This document shows, in pieces, positions 24,021-32,375 of a stretch of DNA of 34,094 nt. The notes under the pieces were generated by a model that searched no databases, was not told the DNA's origin, and was given only the letters and a program-made list of their open reading frames with translations. The position numbers and the translations under genes are program-made. Position 1 is the first letter of the stretch; each line of letters starts with the position of its first letter. Source of the DNA: CAYYYP01 sp964475985 (GTDB lineage Bacteria > Bdellovibrionota > UBA1018 > CAYHWW01); NCBI GenBank assembly GCA_964475985.1, contig CAYYYP010000039.1:1-34094 (forward strand). The letters are read 5' to 3'.

Positions 24021-24047
24021 AAGCATTGAGTTGAGTCAACTCAGCTT
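24021..24047. repeat. Palindromic hairpin between convergent genes
   Basis: TGAGTTGAGTCAACTCA (24027-24043) is a perfect 17-nt palindrome around one base. It is extended by AAGC (24021-24024) and GCTT (24044-24047) across a 2-nt bulge. A second inverted repeat, GGACCAC/GTGGTCT, follows at about 24049-24076. There is no T-run, so a standard intrinsic terminator is uncertain. Confidence 0.5.
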
Positions 24048-24088
24048 TGGACCACAGTTAGAGCCCCCGTGGTCTGATTGACCTTTAA

Positions 24089-24775
24089 TTAATGCACCCT
24101 TTTTTCCCAACCCGGTTTCATGGCTTCCTGCTGAAAAGCCATAAGATCAGGGATCACTTTATTCTTAGAGAGCAACGTGACCAAATCCTCAGGACTTTGT
24201 TTTTGCGGCGATAACCACTCATCAAAGGCTTCCGGTGCGAGAAAAAGTGGTGATCTTGAGTGCCCGATCTTTTTCACAAAGGGAATGGGATCATCCGTAA
24301 TGATGGCGAAGGACTCAATGATTTCTCCGCCTTGTTTGGAATGCCACTCCCCCCAAATCCCAGCCGCGAATAACACTTTCTGATGGGATTCTGCGAAACG
24401 AACCCAATGGCCCGCGAACTCACCTTTATAAATAGGTTCCATAAAACCCGTGATGGGAACCAAACAATGCTTCGCTAAGAAGGAAGTCCGCCACGTGGGT
24501 TTTTCATAAATACAAACTATTTTGTTTTTCTTTTCGTCAAATTCCGTAAGCCTTGCGTTGTAGGTGCTAAACTTTACTTTTTTTTCGGTGGACCAAGGCG
24601 GAATCAGGGAGAACTGCATCAGCTTTAAAACTTTGGCGCCATTTTCTTCAACGATGACTGGAGGTTTCCCGAAGGGACGAAACTCCGGTGCCCAGTGCGC
24701 ATCCTTAGGCACAATGACGTTGAGCTCTTCCGCTGCATCAGCGGGGCTTAAGGTAAATTCAAAACGTGCACACAT
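24089..24775 (-). CDS. SOS response-associated peptidase (SRAP) family protein, YedK/HMCES-like
   Basis: Forms a covalent thiazolidine link with abasic sites in single-stranded DNA, protecting replication forks. The start is set at ATG 24775 because GGAGGG (24783-24788) precedes it by 7 nt and because this puts the essential Cys at position 2 (MCARFEFTL), which must become the N-terminus; the longer frame starting at 24838 would bury it. Other conserved parts are STYNARLT, ITGFMEP with the catalytic Glu, and IGHSRSPLFL with the catalytic His (usually HxRMP). At 228 residues it is of normal length. Confidence 0.9.
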   Translation of the reverse strand: MCARFEFTLSPADAAEELNVIVPKDAHWAPEFRPFGKPPVIVEENGAKVLKLMQFSLIPPWSTEKKVKFSTYNARLTEFDEKKNKIVCIYEKPTWRTSFLAKHCLVPITGFMEPIYKGEFAGHWVRFAESHQKVLFAAGIWGEWHSKQGGEIIESFAIITDDPIPFVKKIGHSRSPLFLAPEAFDEWLSPQKQSPEDLVTLLSKNKVIPDLMAFQQEAMKPGWEKRVH

Positions 24776-24850
24776 AGCCATGCCCTCCATCTTAGAACTG
24801 ATTAAGATGAATTTGCGCCTAGCCAAGATGTTTGGCAATAACCCACCGGG

Positions 24851-24910
24851 TCAGTCTCAAAGACTGATGGAACGGATAAGTTTAAACCGGGACCGCTTCC
24901 CTAGGGAAGC
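24851..24910 (-). repeat. Two hairpins downstream of ndk
   Basis: GCTTCCCTAGGGAAGC (24895-24910) is a perfect 16-nt palindrome 8 nt beyond the ndk stop. TCAGTCT and AGACTGA (24851-24867) form a second stem around a 3-nt loop. Neither is followed by a T-run on the minus strand, so they may stabilise the ndk mRNA end rather than terminate. Confidence 0.45.
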
Positions 24911-24918
24911 TCCTCGGA

Positions 24919-25347
24919 TTAGGACCTTGGTAAAACTTCGCTTTTATCGAAGAAGTAAAAAATTTCACGTTCTGCGCTTTTGGCAGAATCGGAACCGTGC
25001 ACGGCATTGGCTTCGATGCTGTCTGCGAAATCTTTTCTAAGGGTGCCGGCATCTGCTTTTGCAGGGTCCGTTGCGCCCATGATTTCGCGATTCAGAAGAA
25101 CGGCATTTTCACCTTCAAGTACCAACAAAAGAACTGGTCCGCTGGTCATGAAATTTACGAGGGAGTTGAAGAAAGGACGTTCCTTATGTTCAATGTAAAA
25201 ACCTTCTGCTTTTTCTTTAGAAAGTTTTGTAAACCTGGCGGCAGCAACCCGAAGGCCACGCTTTTCGAACCGGGTGATGATTTCACCGATGACGTTCTTG
25301 CTGACTGCGTTAGGTTTAATGATCGAAAAAGTTCTTTCTAAACTCAT
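24919..25347 (-). CDS. ndk: Nucleoside diphosphate kinase
   Basis: Transfers the gamma-phosphate between nucleoside triphosphates and diphosphates through a phospho-histidine. The 142-residue product has ERTFSIIKPNAVSKNVIGEI at the N-terminus and the active-site His in NAVHGSDS near residue 118. GATDPAKADAGTLRKDFA is also typical. GAGGAG precedes the ATG. It is the last gene of the TCA-cycle block, 89 nt after sucD; succinyl-CoA ligase and Ndk are known partners in some bacteria. Confidence 0.97.
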   Translation of the reverse strand: MSLERTFSIIKPNAVSKNVIGEIITRFEKRGLRVAAARFTKLSKEKAEGFYIEHKERPFFNSLVNFMTSGPVLLLVLEGENAVLLNREIMGATDPAKADAGTLRKDFADSIEANAVHGSDSAKSAEREIFYFFDKSEVLPRS

Positions 25348-25436
25348 GAACGTGTACTCCTCTATTTCAGATTGAGGTTTACACCAGTACGTTCAAGAGT
25401 GCATCGGGTTTTTTAGAGCAGGTCTCAAGATGGGCC

Positions 25437-26309
25437 CTAGGCTTTCCAGACCGACATTAGCGTTGAAGCCATATCGGCTGGCGACCTTGCGATCTTCACA
25501 CCCGCAGCTTCAAGAGTTTCAATTTTTTCTTTAGCGGTACCCTTACCGCCACTAATGATGGCGCCGGCATGCCCCATTCTTTTTCCGGGAGGAGCGGCTT
25601 GTCCCGCAATGAATCCCACGACCGGTTTTTTCATTTCCCGGCGAATGTATTCCGCAGCTTCTTCTTCGGCCGACCCACCGATTTCACCGATCATAATCAC
25701 CGCTTCCGTTTTAGGATCGCGGTTAAAGGCTTCAAGAACATCAATAAAATTTGTACCGTTGATGGGATCACCACCAATGCCCACGCAGGTGCTTTGGCCA
25801 ATACCTTTTTGAGTAAGTTGGAATACGGCTTCGTAGGTCAAGGTTCCACTCCGGGATAAAACTCCCACGGGCCCTACCTTATGAATATGGCCTGGCATGA
25901 TACCAATCTTGCACTCCCCAGGTGTAATAATGCCTGGGCAATTAGGACCAATCAGTCTTGTGCGTTTACCCCGCAAATATTTTTTAACACGCATCATATC
26001 CAGCACCGGAATGCCTTCCGTGATGCAAACCACTAAATCAAGATCGGCATCTACGGCTTCGCAAATGGCGTCGGCCGCAAACGGCGGCGGAACAAAAACC
26101 ATGGAAACGTTACAGCCCGTTTTTTCCTTAGCCTCAAGCACGCTATCAAAAACTGGGAAGCCCTCATGGACTTGACCACCACGTCCAGGCGTTACTCCGC
26201 CCACGACCTTAGTGCCATAATCGCGGCAGCCCTTAGAATGAAAGCTACCTTGTGAGCCCGTGATGCCTTGGCAAATTAATTTTGTTTGATTCCCGATCCA
26301 GATAGACAT
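25437..26309 (-). CDS. sucD: Succinyl-CoA ligase (ADP-forming) alpha subunit
   Basis: Converts succinyl-CoA to succinate with formation of ATP or GTP, together with SucC. The 290-residue chain has a CoA-binding Rossmann fold (LICQGITGSQGSFHSKGCRD) and the ligase domain with the phosphorylated His in GHAGAIISGGKGTA. GIGGDPINGTNFIDVLEAF and GPNCPGIITPGECKIGIMPG are diagnostic. It starts 12 nt after sucC. Confidence 0.98.
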   Translation of the reverse strand: MSIWIGNQTKLICQGITGSQGSFHSKGCRDYGTKVVGGVTPGRGGQVHEGFPVFDSVLEAKEKTGCNVSMVFVPPPFAADAICEAVDADLDLVVCITEGIPVLDMMRVKKYLRGKRTRLIGPNCPGIITPGECKIGIMPGHIHKVGPVGVLSRSGTLTYEAVFQLTQKGIGQSTCVGIGGDPINGTNFIDVLEAFNRDPKTEAVIMIGEIGGSAEEEAAEYIRREMKKPVVGFIAGQAAPPGKRMGHAGAIISGGKGTAKEKIETLEAAGVKIARSPADMASTLMSVWKA

Positions 26310-26321
26310 TTAAATTTCCCT

Positions 26322-27494
26322 TCAAGCGGCGGCGTTGACGGCTTTTTTTGCGGCGTCCGTAAGGTCGCTGGCGGGCGTGATCTTCAGCCCTGAATTTGCT
26401 AAAAGTTGTTTGCCCTGCTCTACATTTGTTCCTTCCAATCGAACAATCAATGGAAGCGTAAGGTTGAGCTCCTTCGCTGCGGCGATAACGCCTTCCGCGA
26501 TGACATCACATTTCATAATGCCACCAAAAATATTAACCAAAATGGCCTTTACCTTTGGATCCTTCATGATGATTTTAAATGCCGCCGTAACTTTTTCCTT
26601 ATCGGCTCCGCCGCCTACGTCCAAAAAGTTCGCGGGCGACCCACCGTGGTGTTGAATGATGTCAAGGGTAGCCATCGCAAGGCCAGCACCATTGACTAGG
26701 CAGCCGATATTCCCATCGAGGCTAATATAAGCGAGATCATATTTTGCGGCTTCCGTTTCCTGGGCGTTTTCTTCGGTAGCGTCACGCATGGCGGCGATAT
26801 CTTTGTGGCGAAATAGTGCGTTCTCATCAAAATTCATTTTAGCATCAAGCGCAACAAACTCACCCTGGCCCGTAAGCACGAGCGGATTGATTTCAAGCAA
26901 GCTGCAATCGCTTTCTTGATAACCTTTTACGAGCGCCGCCATGAAAGTAGCGAATTTTGCCAAATGTTCACGATCGAGTCCCATGCCCTGGGCAAGCTTT
27001 CTACCGTGAAAGGGTTGATATCCGGTGGCTGGGTCCACCTGAACCCGTATGATTTTTTCTGGAGTTTTGTGGGCCACTTCTTCAATGTCCATACCGCCTT
27101 CGGCAGATCCCATAAGCACAATTTGGCTCGTGGCACGGTCCATCAACACGGCAACGTAAAGCTCCTTTTTAATATCGCAGCCTTGTTCAATATAAAGTTT
27201 ATGAACCTTTTTACCTTCGGCCCCCGTTTGCGGAGTGATGAGCTGCATGCCCAAAATTTTTGCGGCATAGGTGCGAACTTCATCGATGGACTTAGCAACT
27301 TTAACGCCGCCACCCTTACCCCTGCCTCCGGCATGGATTTGAGCCTTCACCACAAAAACCTTTGCTCCGGTGGTTTGACCTAAACTTTCCGCATTCTTCA
27401 CGGCCTCATCGACGGTGAAGGCAACCTTGCCAGCAAGCAGCGGCACGCCATAACGCCGCAAAATTTCCTTAGCCTGATACTCATGGACATTCAT
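26322..27494 (-). CDS. sucC: Succinyl-CoA ligase (ADP-forming) beta subunit
   Basis: ATP-grasp subunit that binds nucleotide and succinate. The 390 residues match the family length. It starts MNVHEYQAKEILRRYGVPLL, has VKAQIHAGGRGKGGGVKVA near residue 50, LEINPLVLTGQGEFVALDAK for metal binding, and VNIFGGIMKCDVIAEGV in the C-terminal ligase domain. GGAGG precedes the ATG. It lies 60 nt after mdh. Confidence 0.98.
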   Translation of the reverse strand: MNVHEYQAKEILRRYGVPLLAGKVAFTVDEAVKNAESLGQTTGAKVFVVKAQIHAGGRGKGGGVKVAKSIDEVRTYAAKILGMQLITPQTGAEGKKVHKLYIEQGCDIKKELYVAVLMDRATSQIVLMGSAEGGMDIEEVAHKTPEKIIRVQVDPATGYQPFHGRKLAQGMGLDREHLAKFATFMAALVKGYQESDCSLLEINPLVLTGQGEFVALDAKMNFDENALFRHKDIAAMRDATEENAQETEAAKYDLAYISLDGNIGCLVNGAGLAMATLDIIQHHGGSPANFLDVGGGADKEKVTAAFKIIMKDPKVKAILVNIFGGIMKCDVIAEGVIAAAKELNLTLPLIVRLEGTNVEQGKQLLANSGLKITPASDLTDAAKKAVNAAA

Positions 27495-27554
27495 GGATGA
27501 AACCTCCGGGAACTGGTCAGCCTTTAATCATTAAGTCTGAATTACAAAGAAGCT

Positions 27555-28490
27555 TTAGGCGAGCTTTTTGAGCGCATCCACGAGTTCTTTTACGGCATCG
27601 CAAGACTTATTGAACATGACTTGCTCTTCGGTATTGAGTTCAAGCTTCATGACTTGCTCCATACCTTTTGAACCAAGCTTAGCTAAAACGCCGCAAAAAA
27701 GGCCGTTTTGACCATACTCGCCTTGAAGCAACACGGCGCACGGAAGCACTCGTTTCTTATCTCGAATGATTGCCTCGGCCATTTGCACAGCGCTTGCTGC
27801 CGGTGCGTAGTAAGCGGAACCAGTTTTAAGAAGGTTCACGATTTCCGCTCCTCCCGTGCGTGCGCGTTGCACTAGAGCATCAATTTTATCTTTGGAGAGA
27901 AGTTGAGTGAGCGGAATGCCACCGACAGTCACGTAACGAGGCATAGGAACCATGGTATCGCCGTGGCCGCCGTACACAAATGCTTGAACGTCTTCGACAC
28001 TGACATCGAGCGCTTCAGCAATGAAAGATCTGAAACGAGCACCGTCAAGCACACCCGCCATTCCAAGGACTCGCTCACGTGGGAAACCGCTGGCTTCGTA
28101 GGCAACGTGACACATGGCGTCGAGTGGATTTGAAACAATGATGAGGATGGTATTGGGAGAATGTTTCACCACGTTTTGGGTGCACTCGCTGACGATTTTT
28201 TTATTGGTCGCCAAAAGATCATCTCGGGACATTCCAGGTTTACGCGGCAATCCAGCGGTAATGATGACAACGTCACTGTCTTTGGTGAGCGCGTAATCTG
28301 AACCGCCCTTGATCCGGGAATCAAAGCCTTCCACGGGTGAAGCTTCAAAAAGATCCAGCGCCTTTCCGGCAGCCGCACCGTCATTGATGTCGATCAGAAC
28401 AACATCGCCTAATTCCTTAGATGCTGCCCAATGCGCACAAGTTGAGCCCACAAATCCAGCGCCGATCACCGATATTTTTGCACGTTTCAT
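27555..28490 (-). CDS. mdh: Malate dehydrogenase, lactate-dehydrogenase-like type
   Basis: Oxidises malate to oxaloacetate with NAD. The 311 residues show the N-terminal NAD fold (GAGFVGSTCAHW, then VVLIDIND, whose Asp favours NAD), the substrate-contacting loop GLPRKPGMSRDDLL with the Arg that separates malate from lactate dehydrogenases, VSNPLDAM, and the catalytic His in YGGHGDTMVP. It belongs to the MDH group close to LDH. It lies 31 nt after icd in the same operon. Confidence 0.96.
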   Translation of the reverse strand: MKRAKISVIGAGFVGSTCAHWAASKELGDVVLIDINDGAAAGKALDLFEASPVEGFDSRIKGGSDYALTKDSDVVIITAGLPRKPGMSRDDLLATNKKIVSECTQNVVKHSPNTILIIVSNPLDAMCHVAYEASGFPRERVLGMAGVLDGARFRSFIAEALDVSVEDVQAFVYGGHGDTMVPMPRYVTVGGIPLTQLLSKDKIDALVQRARTGGAEIVNLLKTGSAYYAPAASAVQMAEAIIRDKKRVLPCAVLLQGEYGQNGLFCGVLAKLGSKGMEQVMKLELNTEEQVMFNKSCDAVKELVDALKKLA

Positions 28491-28521
28491 AAATGAAATT
28501 CCTCTCTATAATTCGACCGCC

Positions 28522-29793
28522 TTAAGCCTGCATGGACTTAATGAGCGCATCCCCAAATTCTGAACATTTTAATTCTTTCACACCTGACTGGCCTTCCGCC
28601 ATCATCAATCGCGCAAAATCATAAGTGACGGTTTTTGCCTGAATGGCAGCATCCATTCCCGAAATAATGAGATCCGCCGCTTCATGCCAACCTAAGTGGC
28701 GCAGCATCATTTCGCCGGACAGAATTACGGAACCTGGATTTACTTTATCTTGATTGGCGTACTTAGGCGCCGTGCCGTGGGTTGCTTCGAATATGGCATG
28801 GCCCGTCATGTAGTTGATATTGCCTCCGGGTGCGATACCGATTCCGCCCACTTGCGCGGCCAATGCGTCAGATAAATAATCTCCATTTAGATTCAACGTT
28901 GCGATGACATCGAACTCTTCAGGCCGGGTGAGTACTTGCTGTAGAGTGATGTCAGCGATGGCGTCCTTCACTAAAACTTGGCCAGCTTGAACTTTACCTT
29001 GGCAGTCATCCCAAGGGATGGCTTTGCCGGAGAATTCACGTCTCGCTAAATCATAACCCCAGTCACGGAAAGCACCTTCCGTGAACTTCATGATGTTGCC
29101 TTTGTGAACCAAGGTGAGACTCTTTTTCTTATGCAATAAAGTATAATTCAATGCTGCCCGAATGAGCCGCTCGGAACCTTCCTTTGAAACCGGTTTAATA
29201 CCGATGCCGCAATTTTCCGTGAACCGGATATTTTTCGCAGCCCCCATGGAAGAAAGGAACTCCATGACTTTTTTCACTTCAGGCGTACCCGCTTGCCATT
29301 CAATGCCTGCATAAATATCTTCACAATTTTCGCGGAAAATTACCATGTCCACGAGCTCTGGACGTTTGACGGGGCTAGGCACTCCACGGAAATAACGAAC
29401 AGGGCGCAAACAAACATACAAATCCAAAATTTGACGCAGCGCCACATTAAGTGAGCGAATACCGCCACCGATGGGCGTTGTAAGTGGACCTTTAATTCCT
29501 ACTAGGTATTCTCTAAAGGCCGTAATGGTGTCTTCAGGCAACCAGTCATTGAATTTATTTTTGGCCTTTTCACCGGCATAAACTTCAAACCATTGAATCT
29601 TCTTTTTGCCACCGTAGGCTTTTTTCACCGCGGCATCGAGAACCCTCTGCGAAGACCGCCAAATATCGGGCCCAGTTCCATCGCCTTCAATGAAGGGAAT
29701 GATGGGTTGGTCGGGAACATTTAAACTCATGTTCGGACCCATTGTAATGCGAGTGCCGCTTGTGGGTTCAGAAAGATTCTTAAAAAGCGCCAT
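28522..29793 (-). CDS. icd: Isocitrate dehydrogenase (NADP-dependent)
   Basis: Oxidative decarboxylation of isocitrate to 2-oxoglutarate. The 423 residues align with E. coli Icd throughout, including PIIPFIEGDGTGPDIW, IGGGIRSLNVALRQ (S114 equals the phosphorylated Ser of E. coli), and ENCEDIYAGIEW. HGTAPKYANQDKVNPGS and TVTYDFARLM carry the Lys-Tyr and Tyr/Arg positions linked to NADP preference. A GAGGAG site precedes the ATG. It is the first gene of the icd-mdh-sucC-sucD-ndk block and has a recognisable promoter. Confidence 0.98.
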   Translation of the reverse strand: MALFKNLSEPTSGTRITMGPNMSLNVPDQPIIPFIEGDGTGPDIWRSSQRVLDAAVKKAYGGKKKIQWFEVYAGEKAKNKFNDWLPEDTITAFREYLVGIKGPLTTPIGGGIRSLNVALRQILDLYVCLRPVRYFRGVPSPVKRPELVDMVIFRENCEDIYAGIEWQAGTPEVKKVMEFLSSMGAAKNIRFTENCGIGIKPVSKEGSERLIRAALNYTLLHKKKSLTLVHKGNIMKFTEGAFRDWGYDLARREFSGKAIPWDDCQGKVQAGQVLVKDAIADITLQQVLTRPEEFDVIATLNLNGDYLSDALAAQVGGIGIAPGGNINYMTGHAIFEATHGTAPKYANQDKVNPGSVILSGEMMLRHLGWHEAADLIISGMDAAIQAKTVTYDFARLMMAEGQSGVKELKCSEFGDALIKSMQA

Positions 29794-29813
29794 GAAAATC
29801 TCCTCGAGCGAAA

Positions 29814-29842
29814 AAAGTAGCGAGGGGATGTGCGAACGTCAA
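29814..29842 (-). promoter_or_regulatory. Promoter of the icd-mdh-sucCD operon
   Basis: On the minus strand, TTGACG (29837-29842, 5 of 6) and TACTTT (29814-29819, 3 of 6) are 17 nt apart. The start would be near 29807, giving a short leader that contains the GAGGAG site of icd. The inverted repeat CCCGGAACCGGG (29851-29862) lies just upstream. Confidence 0.5.
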
Positions 29843-29890
29843 TTGGATTTCCCGGAACCGGGCAAGCAGGCTAAGCTTTGGGCAGAAAAA

Positions 29891-30616
29891 ATGAAACACG
29901 AACCGGCCCAAAAAAATCATCACCAAGTGTACCTGTCGGGTGGAATTCACCAATTTCAAATCGGTACCTTCGACAATTTCACCTACCTCATTTTGAGCGA
30001 GGGCAGCCGGGAGGCCTTAGTGGTGGATCCGCAGGAGGACTTTGAACCCTGGGAGAATATTTTAAAGGCGCAAAACCTTACTCTTAAAGGTTGCCTGCTT
30101 ACCCACTCGCACTGGGACCATGTGATCGGAATCCCTGCCCTTCTCATGAAATATCCTGTTCCTATTTATCTGCATGAGAGGGATTTTTCGAAGTGGCGAA
30201 ACAAGCCTGATTTTTCAAATCACCAGGGCTCTGAAATCAAGTTCCTGACGGACGGTGAAACCCTAACCCTCGGCGATGTTTTAATCGAAGTTTTTCACAC
30301 TCCAGGTCATAGCGCGGGCGAACTCACCTACGGGGTTCAAATTACTTTAAGTCAGACGAGCGCGCTTTTGACCGGCGACGTGGTTTTTGTCGGTGAAGTG
30401 GGCCGCACGGACCTCCCTACGGGTAGCGTAGAGGAGCTCTTTGATACACTCCTTCGGCTTAAGTCCTTGGTAAAAAATGAACGTTACGGGCCAGATACCG
30501 TTATCCTCTCCGGCCACGACTACGGCACGACCCCTGCTAGTACCCTTGCGTTTGAAATAAAAAATTCTCCAGCGTTTTTGTGCAAAACGGTAAAGGAACT
30601 CGATGCGCTACCCTGA
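29891..30616 (+). CDS. Metallo-beta-lactamase-fold hydrolase (glyoxalase II-like)
   Basis: Binuclear-metal hydrolase of the MBL superfamily, closest in pattern to hydroxyacylglutathione hydrolases. Metal ligands are visible in THSHWDH (HxHxDH), FHTPGHSAGE, LLTGDVVF and LSGHDYG. GRTDLPTGSVEELFDTLLRL is shared with the glyoxalase II and persulfide dioxygenase branches; the substrate is therefore uncertain. The start is uncertain: ATG 29891 puts the domain near the N-terminus, while ATG 29828 or an even longer frame overlapping icd are alternatives. It is divergent from icd, and its end overlaps the start assigned to pyrD. Confidence 0.82.
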   Translation: MKHEPAQKNHHQVYLSGGIHQFQIGTFDNFTYLILSEGSREALVVDPQEDFEPWENILKAQNLTLKGCLLTHSHWDHVIGIPALLMKYPVPIYLHERDFSKWRNKPDFSNHQGSEIKFLTDGETLTLGDVLIEVFHTPGHSAGELTYGVQITLSQTSALLTGDVVFVGEVGRTDLPTGSVEELFDTLLRLKSLVKNERYGPDTVILSGHDYGTTPASTLAFEIKNSPAFLCKTVKELDALP

Positions 30617-31748
30617 AAGCTCTGTAGGAAACGAACCCCAGGTTCGTAAATACGTCCGTCATTCTATGATTTTTTTAGCCAAGATTTTTTATCGGATATT
30701 TCGAATTTTCATTTTTCGTTTCGACTCCGAAAAAATCCATGATGCTTTTTTAAATGTTTTAAGCAAAAATAAATTCTACGAAAACTATTTAGTTAAATCG
30801 ACGGGTAAGATTTTAATTCCTAGCGCAAAACTCCTACCTCCAGATTTAGGGAACAAAAATCCTTGGGAGCAGGTTCTTGGGCTGCAACCGCGCAACCCGG
30901 TGGGCTTGGCCGCGGGCTTTGATAAAAATGGGAAAGCTTTGGATGCCTTTGCTCTTTTTGGTTTTGGTTTTGTGGAAGTAGGGACAGTCACCTGGCAGCC
31001 GCAGCCAGGAAATCCCAAACCCCGCATTGAGCGAATCGTTGAAAAAAGTGCCCTCTTAAACCGGATGGGTTTTCCAAACTCTGGTGCCGATGAAGTCGCC
31101 ATAAACATTCGGAAGTTCCGTTCTCGCGTAAAAGAAAGTGGCTCGCACAAAGGATTTTTGTTGGGGGTCAACCTTGGAAAAAATAAAACTACCCCCGCCG
31201 AAGCTGCGTACTTTGATTACGTAAATCTCATCGACGCTTTCGCAGGCCTTGCCGATTATTTGGTGGTCAATCTTAGCTCACCCAACACGCCAGGCTTACG
31301 TGATCTTCAAAGTTTAGATTTTTTAAAATCCTTGGCCAGCCACATCAACCGTTGGAAATCCGAAAAACTTCCGCCGAACGTTCCTCCGATTTTTATCAAA
31401 CTATCGCCTACCTTCGCCCAAATGAGTGCAGAAACCGATTTCCAGGAGATTTGTTCCTTTCTTAAATCCGATGGCCAGGAGGTATTCTCGGGCCTTGTCC
31501 TAACTAATACTTTGCCCACGGATCTCGGAGGAATTTCCGGCGCTCCGCTCAATTTAGCTTCGTTAGAATGTCTTAAAAAGGCGCGAAAATTTCTACCTAC
31601 TTCCATACCGGTAATTTCCGTAGGCGGGATCATGGGAGCGGCCGATGCCAAACAAAGGTTTAATGAAGGCGCCACCTGGGTTCAGCTTTACTCTGGCCTA
31701 ATTTACCAAGGTCCTAGCTTGCTTGCAGAAATTCTAGAGGAAATCTAA
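30603..31748 (+). CDS. pyrD: Dihydroorotate dehydrogenase (quinone), class 2
   Basis: Membrane-associated flavoenzyme of pyrimidine synthesis, oxidising dihydroorotate with quinone as acceptor. Class 2 is shown by the N-terminal hydrophobic and basic helix (IFYRIFRIFIFRFDSEKIHD) and the active-site Ser in VVNLSSPNTPGLRDL. Other motifs are NPVGLAAGFDKNG, NRMGFPNSGAD, FIKLSPT and the FMN-phosphate site ISVGGIMGAADA. ATG 30603 has AAGGA 5 nt before it and overlaps the upstream gene by 14 nt; ATG 30666, 21 codons later, agrees better with usual family length but lacks a clear site. Confidence 0.95.
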   Translation: MRYPESSVGNEPQVRKYVRHSMIFLAKIFYRIFRIFIFRFDSEKIHDAFLNVLSKNKFYENYLVKSTGKILIPSAKLLPPDLGNKNPWEQVLGLQPRNPVGLAAGFDKNGKALDAFALFGFGFVEVGTVTWQPQPGNPKPRIERIVEKSALLNRMGFPNSGADEVAINIRKFRSRVKESGSHKGFLLGVNLGKNKTTPAEAAYFDYVNLIDAFAGLADYLVVNLSSPNTPGLRDLQSLDFLKSLASHINRWKSEKLPPNVPPIFIKLSPTFAQMSAETDFQEICSFLKSDGQEVFSGLVLTNTLPTDLGGISGAPLNLASLECLKKARKFLPTSIPVISVGGIMGAADAKQRFNEGATWVQLYSGLIYQGPSLLAEILEEI

Positions 31749-31749
31749 A

Positions 31750-32322
31750 TTAAATATTTCCGGAAAGTTGCCGGGCCACTTTTTCTAAAACGGCTACCTG
31801 CGGTCGTAGGAGCACCAGAAAGACGAGCGAAACCAGTGCAAACGGTAAGTAAATATTAGGGTCTTTTAATGTCTGGCTTAAAGCAAAACCATTTAACGCA
31901 GCTCCCACCACCAAGGCCCACGATGCCGCGAAGTGGAGCAACGATACCCTGGCTACGAGTTCTAGTACTTCATCTTGTTTTTGCAGATCTAAGTTTTTTT
32001 CTGACGCTGCCAGTGCCCGCTGCGCCCGCAGGCTCAGGCGAAAGGGCGAGCAAAGGTATTTGGAGATCGCAACGCCCGCAAGCACCATAAGTGCAGAGAG
32101 CACGGCTAAAACACGGAAAAGCGAAGCATTTTTTTGCGCTTCTAACACTGCTTCAACACTGGCGGGTTCACCTGCCTTGGGGGCGACCTCCACTTGTGCT
32201 GATTGCGTTGAAGGCATGGCGGCGAGTTGCGCTCGACCGGGAATACGTTGAATGTAACCCACCATCGCGTAGGTCACCACCATGGCAAACATCAAAACCC
32301 AAAGTCCGCGTAAAAAGATCAT
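31750..32322 (-). CDS. Predicted inner-membrane protein, unknown function
   Basis: A 190-residue protein with about four membrane segments: one at the N-terminus (GLWVLMFAMVVTYAMVGYI), then a periplasmic or cytoplasmic Ala/Pro/Glu-rich loop (about 30-65), a second (VLAVLSALMVLAGVAI), a charged region (about 95-120), and two more near 125-180. I do not recognise a family. It ends 1 nt from the convergent pyrD and lies 53 nt after the HD-GYP-type gene on the same strand, so it may belong to that operon. Confidence 0.65.
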   Translation of the reverse strand: MIFLRGLWVLMFAMVVTYAMVGYIQRIPGRAQLAAMPSTQSAQVEVAPKAGEPASVEAVLEAQKNASLFRVLAVLSALMVLAGVAISKYLCSPFRLSLRAQRALAASEKNLDLQKQDEVLELVARVSLLHFAASWALVVGAALNGFALSQTLKDPNIYLPFALVSLVFLVLLRPQVAVLEKVARQLSGNI

Positions 32323-32375
32323 GAAGGTTATTTACCGGAGGAAATCGAAGAGCTCAACTCAGGATACGCCTAATT

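Noticed and set aside
24564..25040. Open frame of 158 codons on the plus strand
   Set aside because: It spans the antisense of the SRAP and ndk genes and the gap between them, including the hairpins; no coding signature.
26916..27383. Open frame of 155 codons on the plus strand
   Set aside because: Lies opposite sucC, which is unambiguous; composition is His/Phe-rich as expected of antisense codons.
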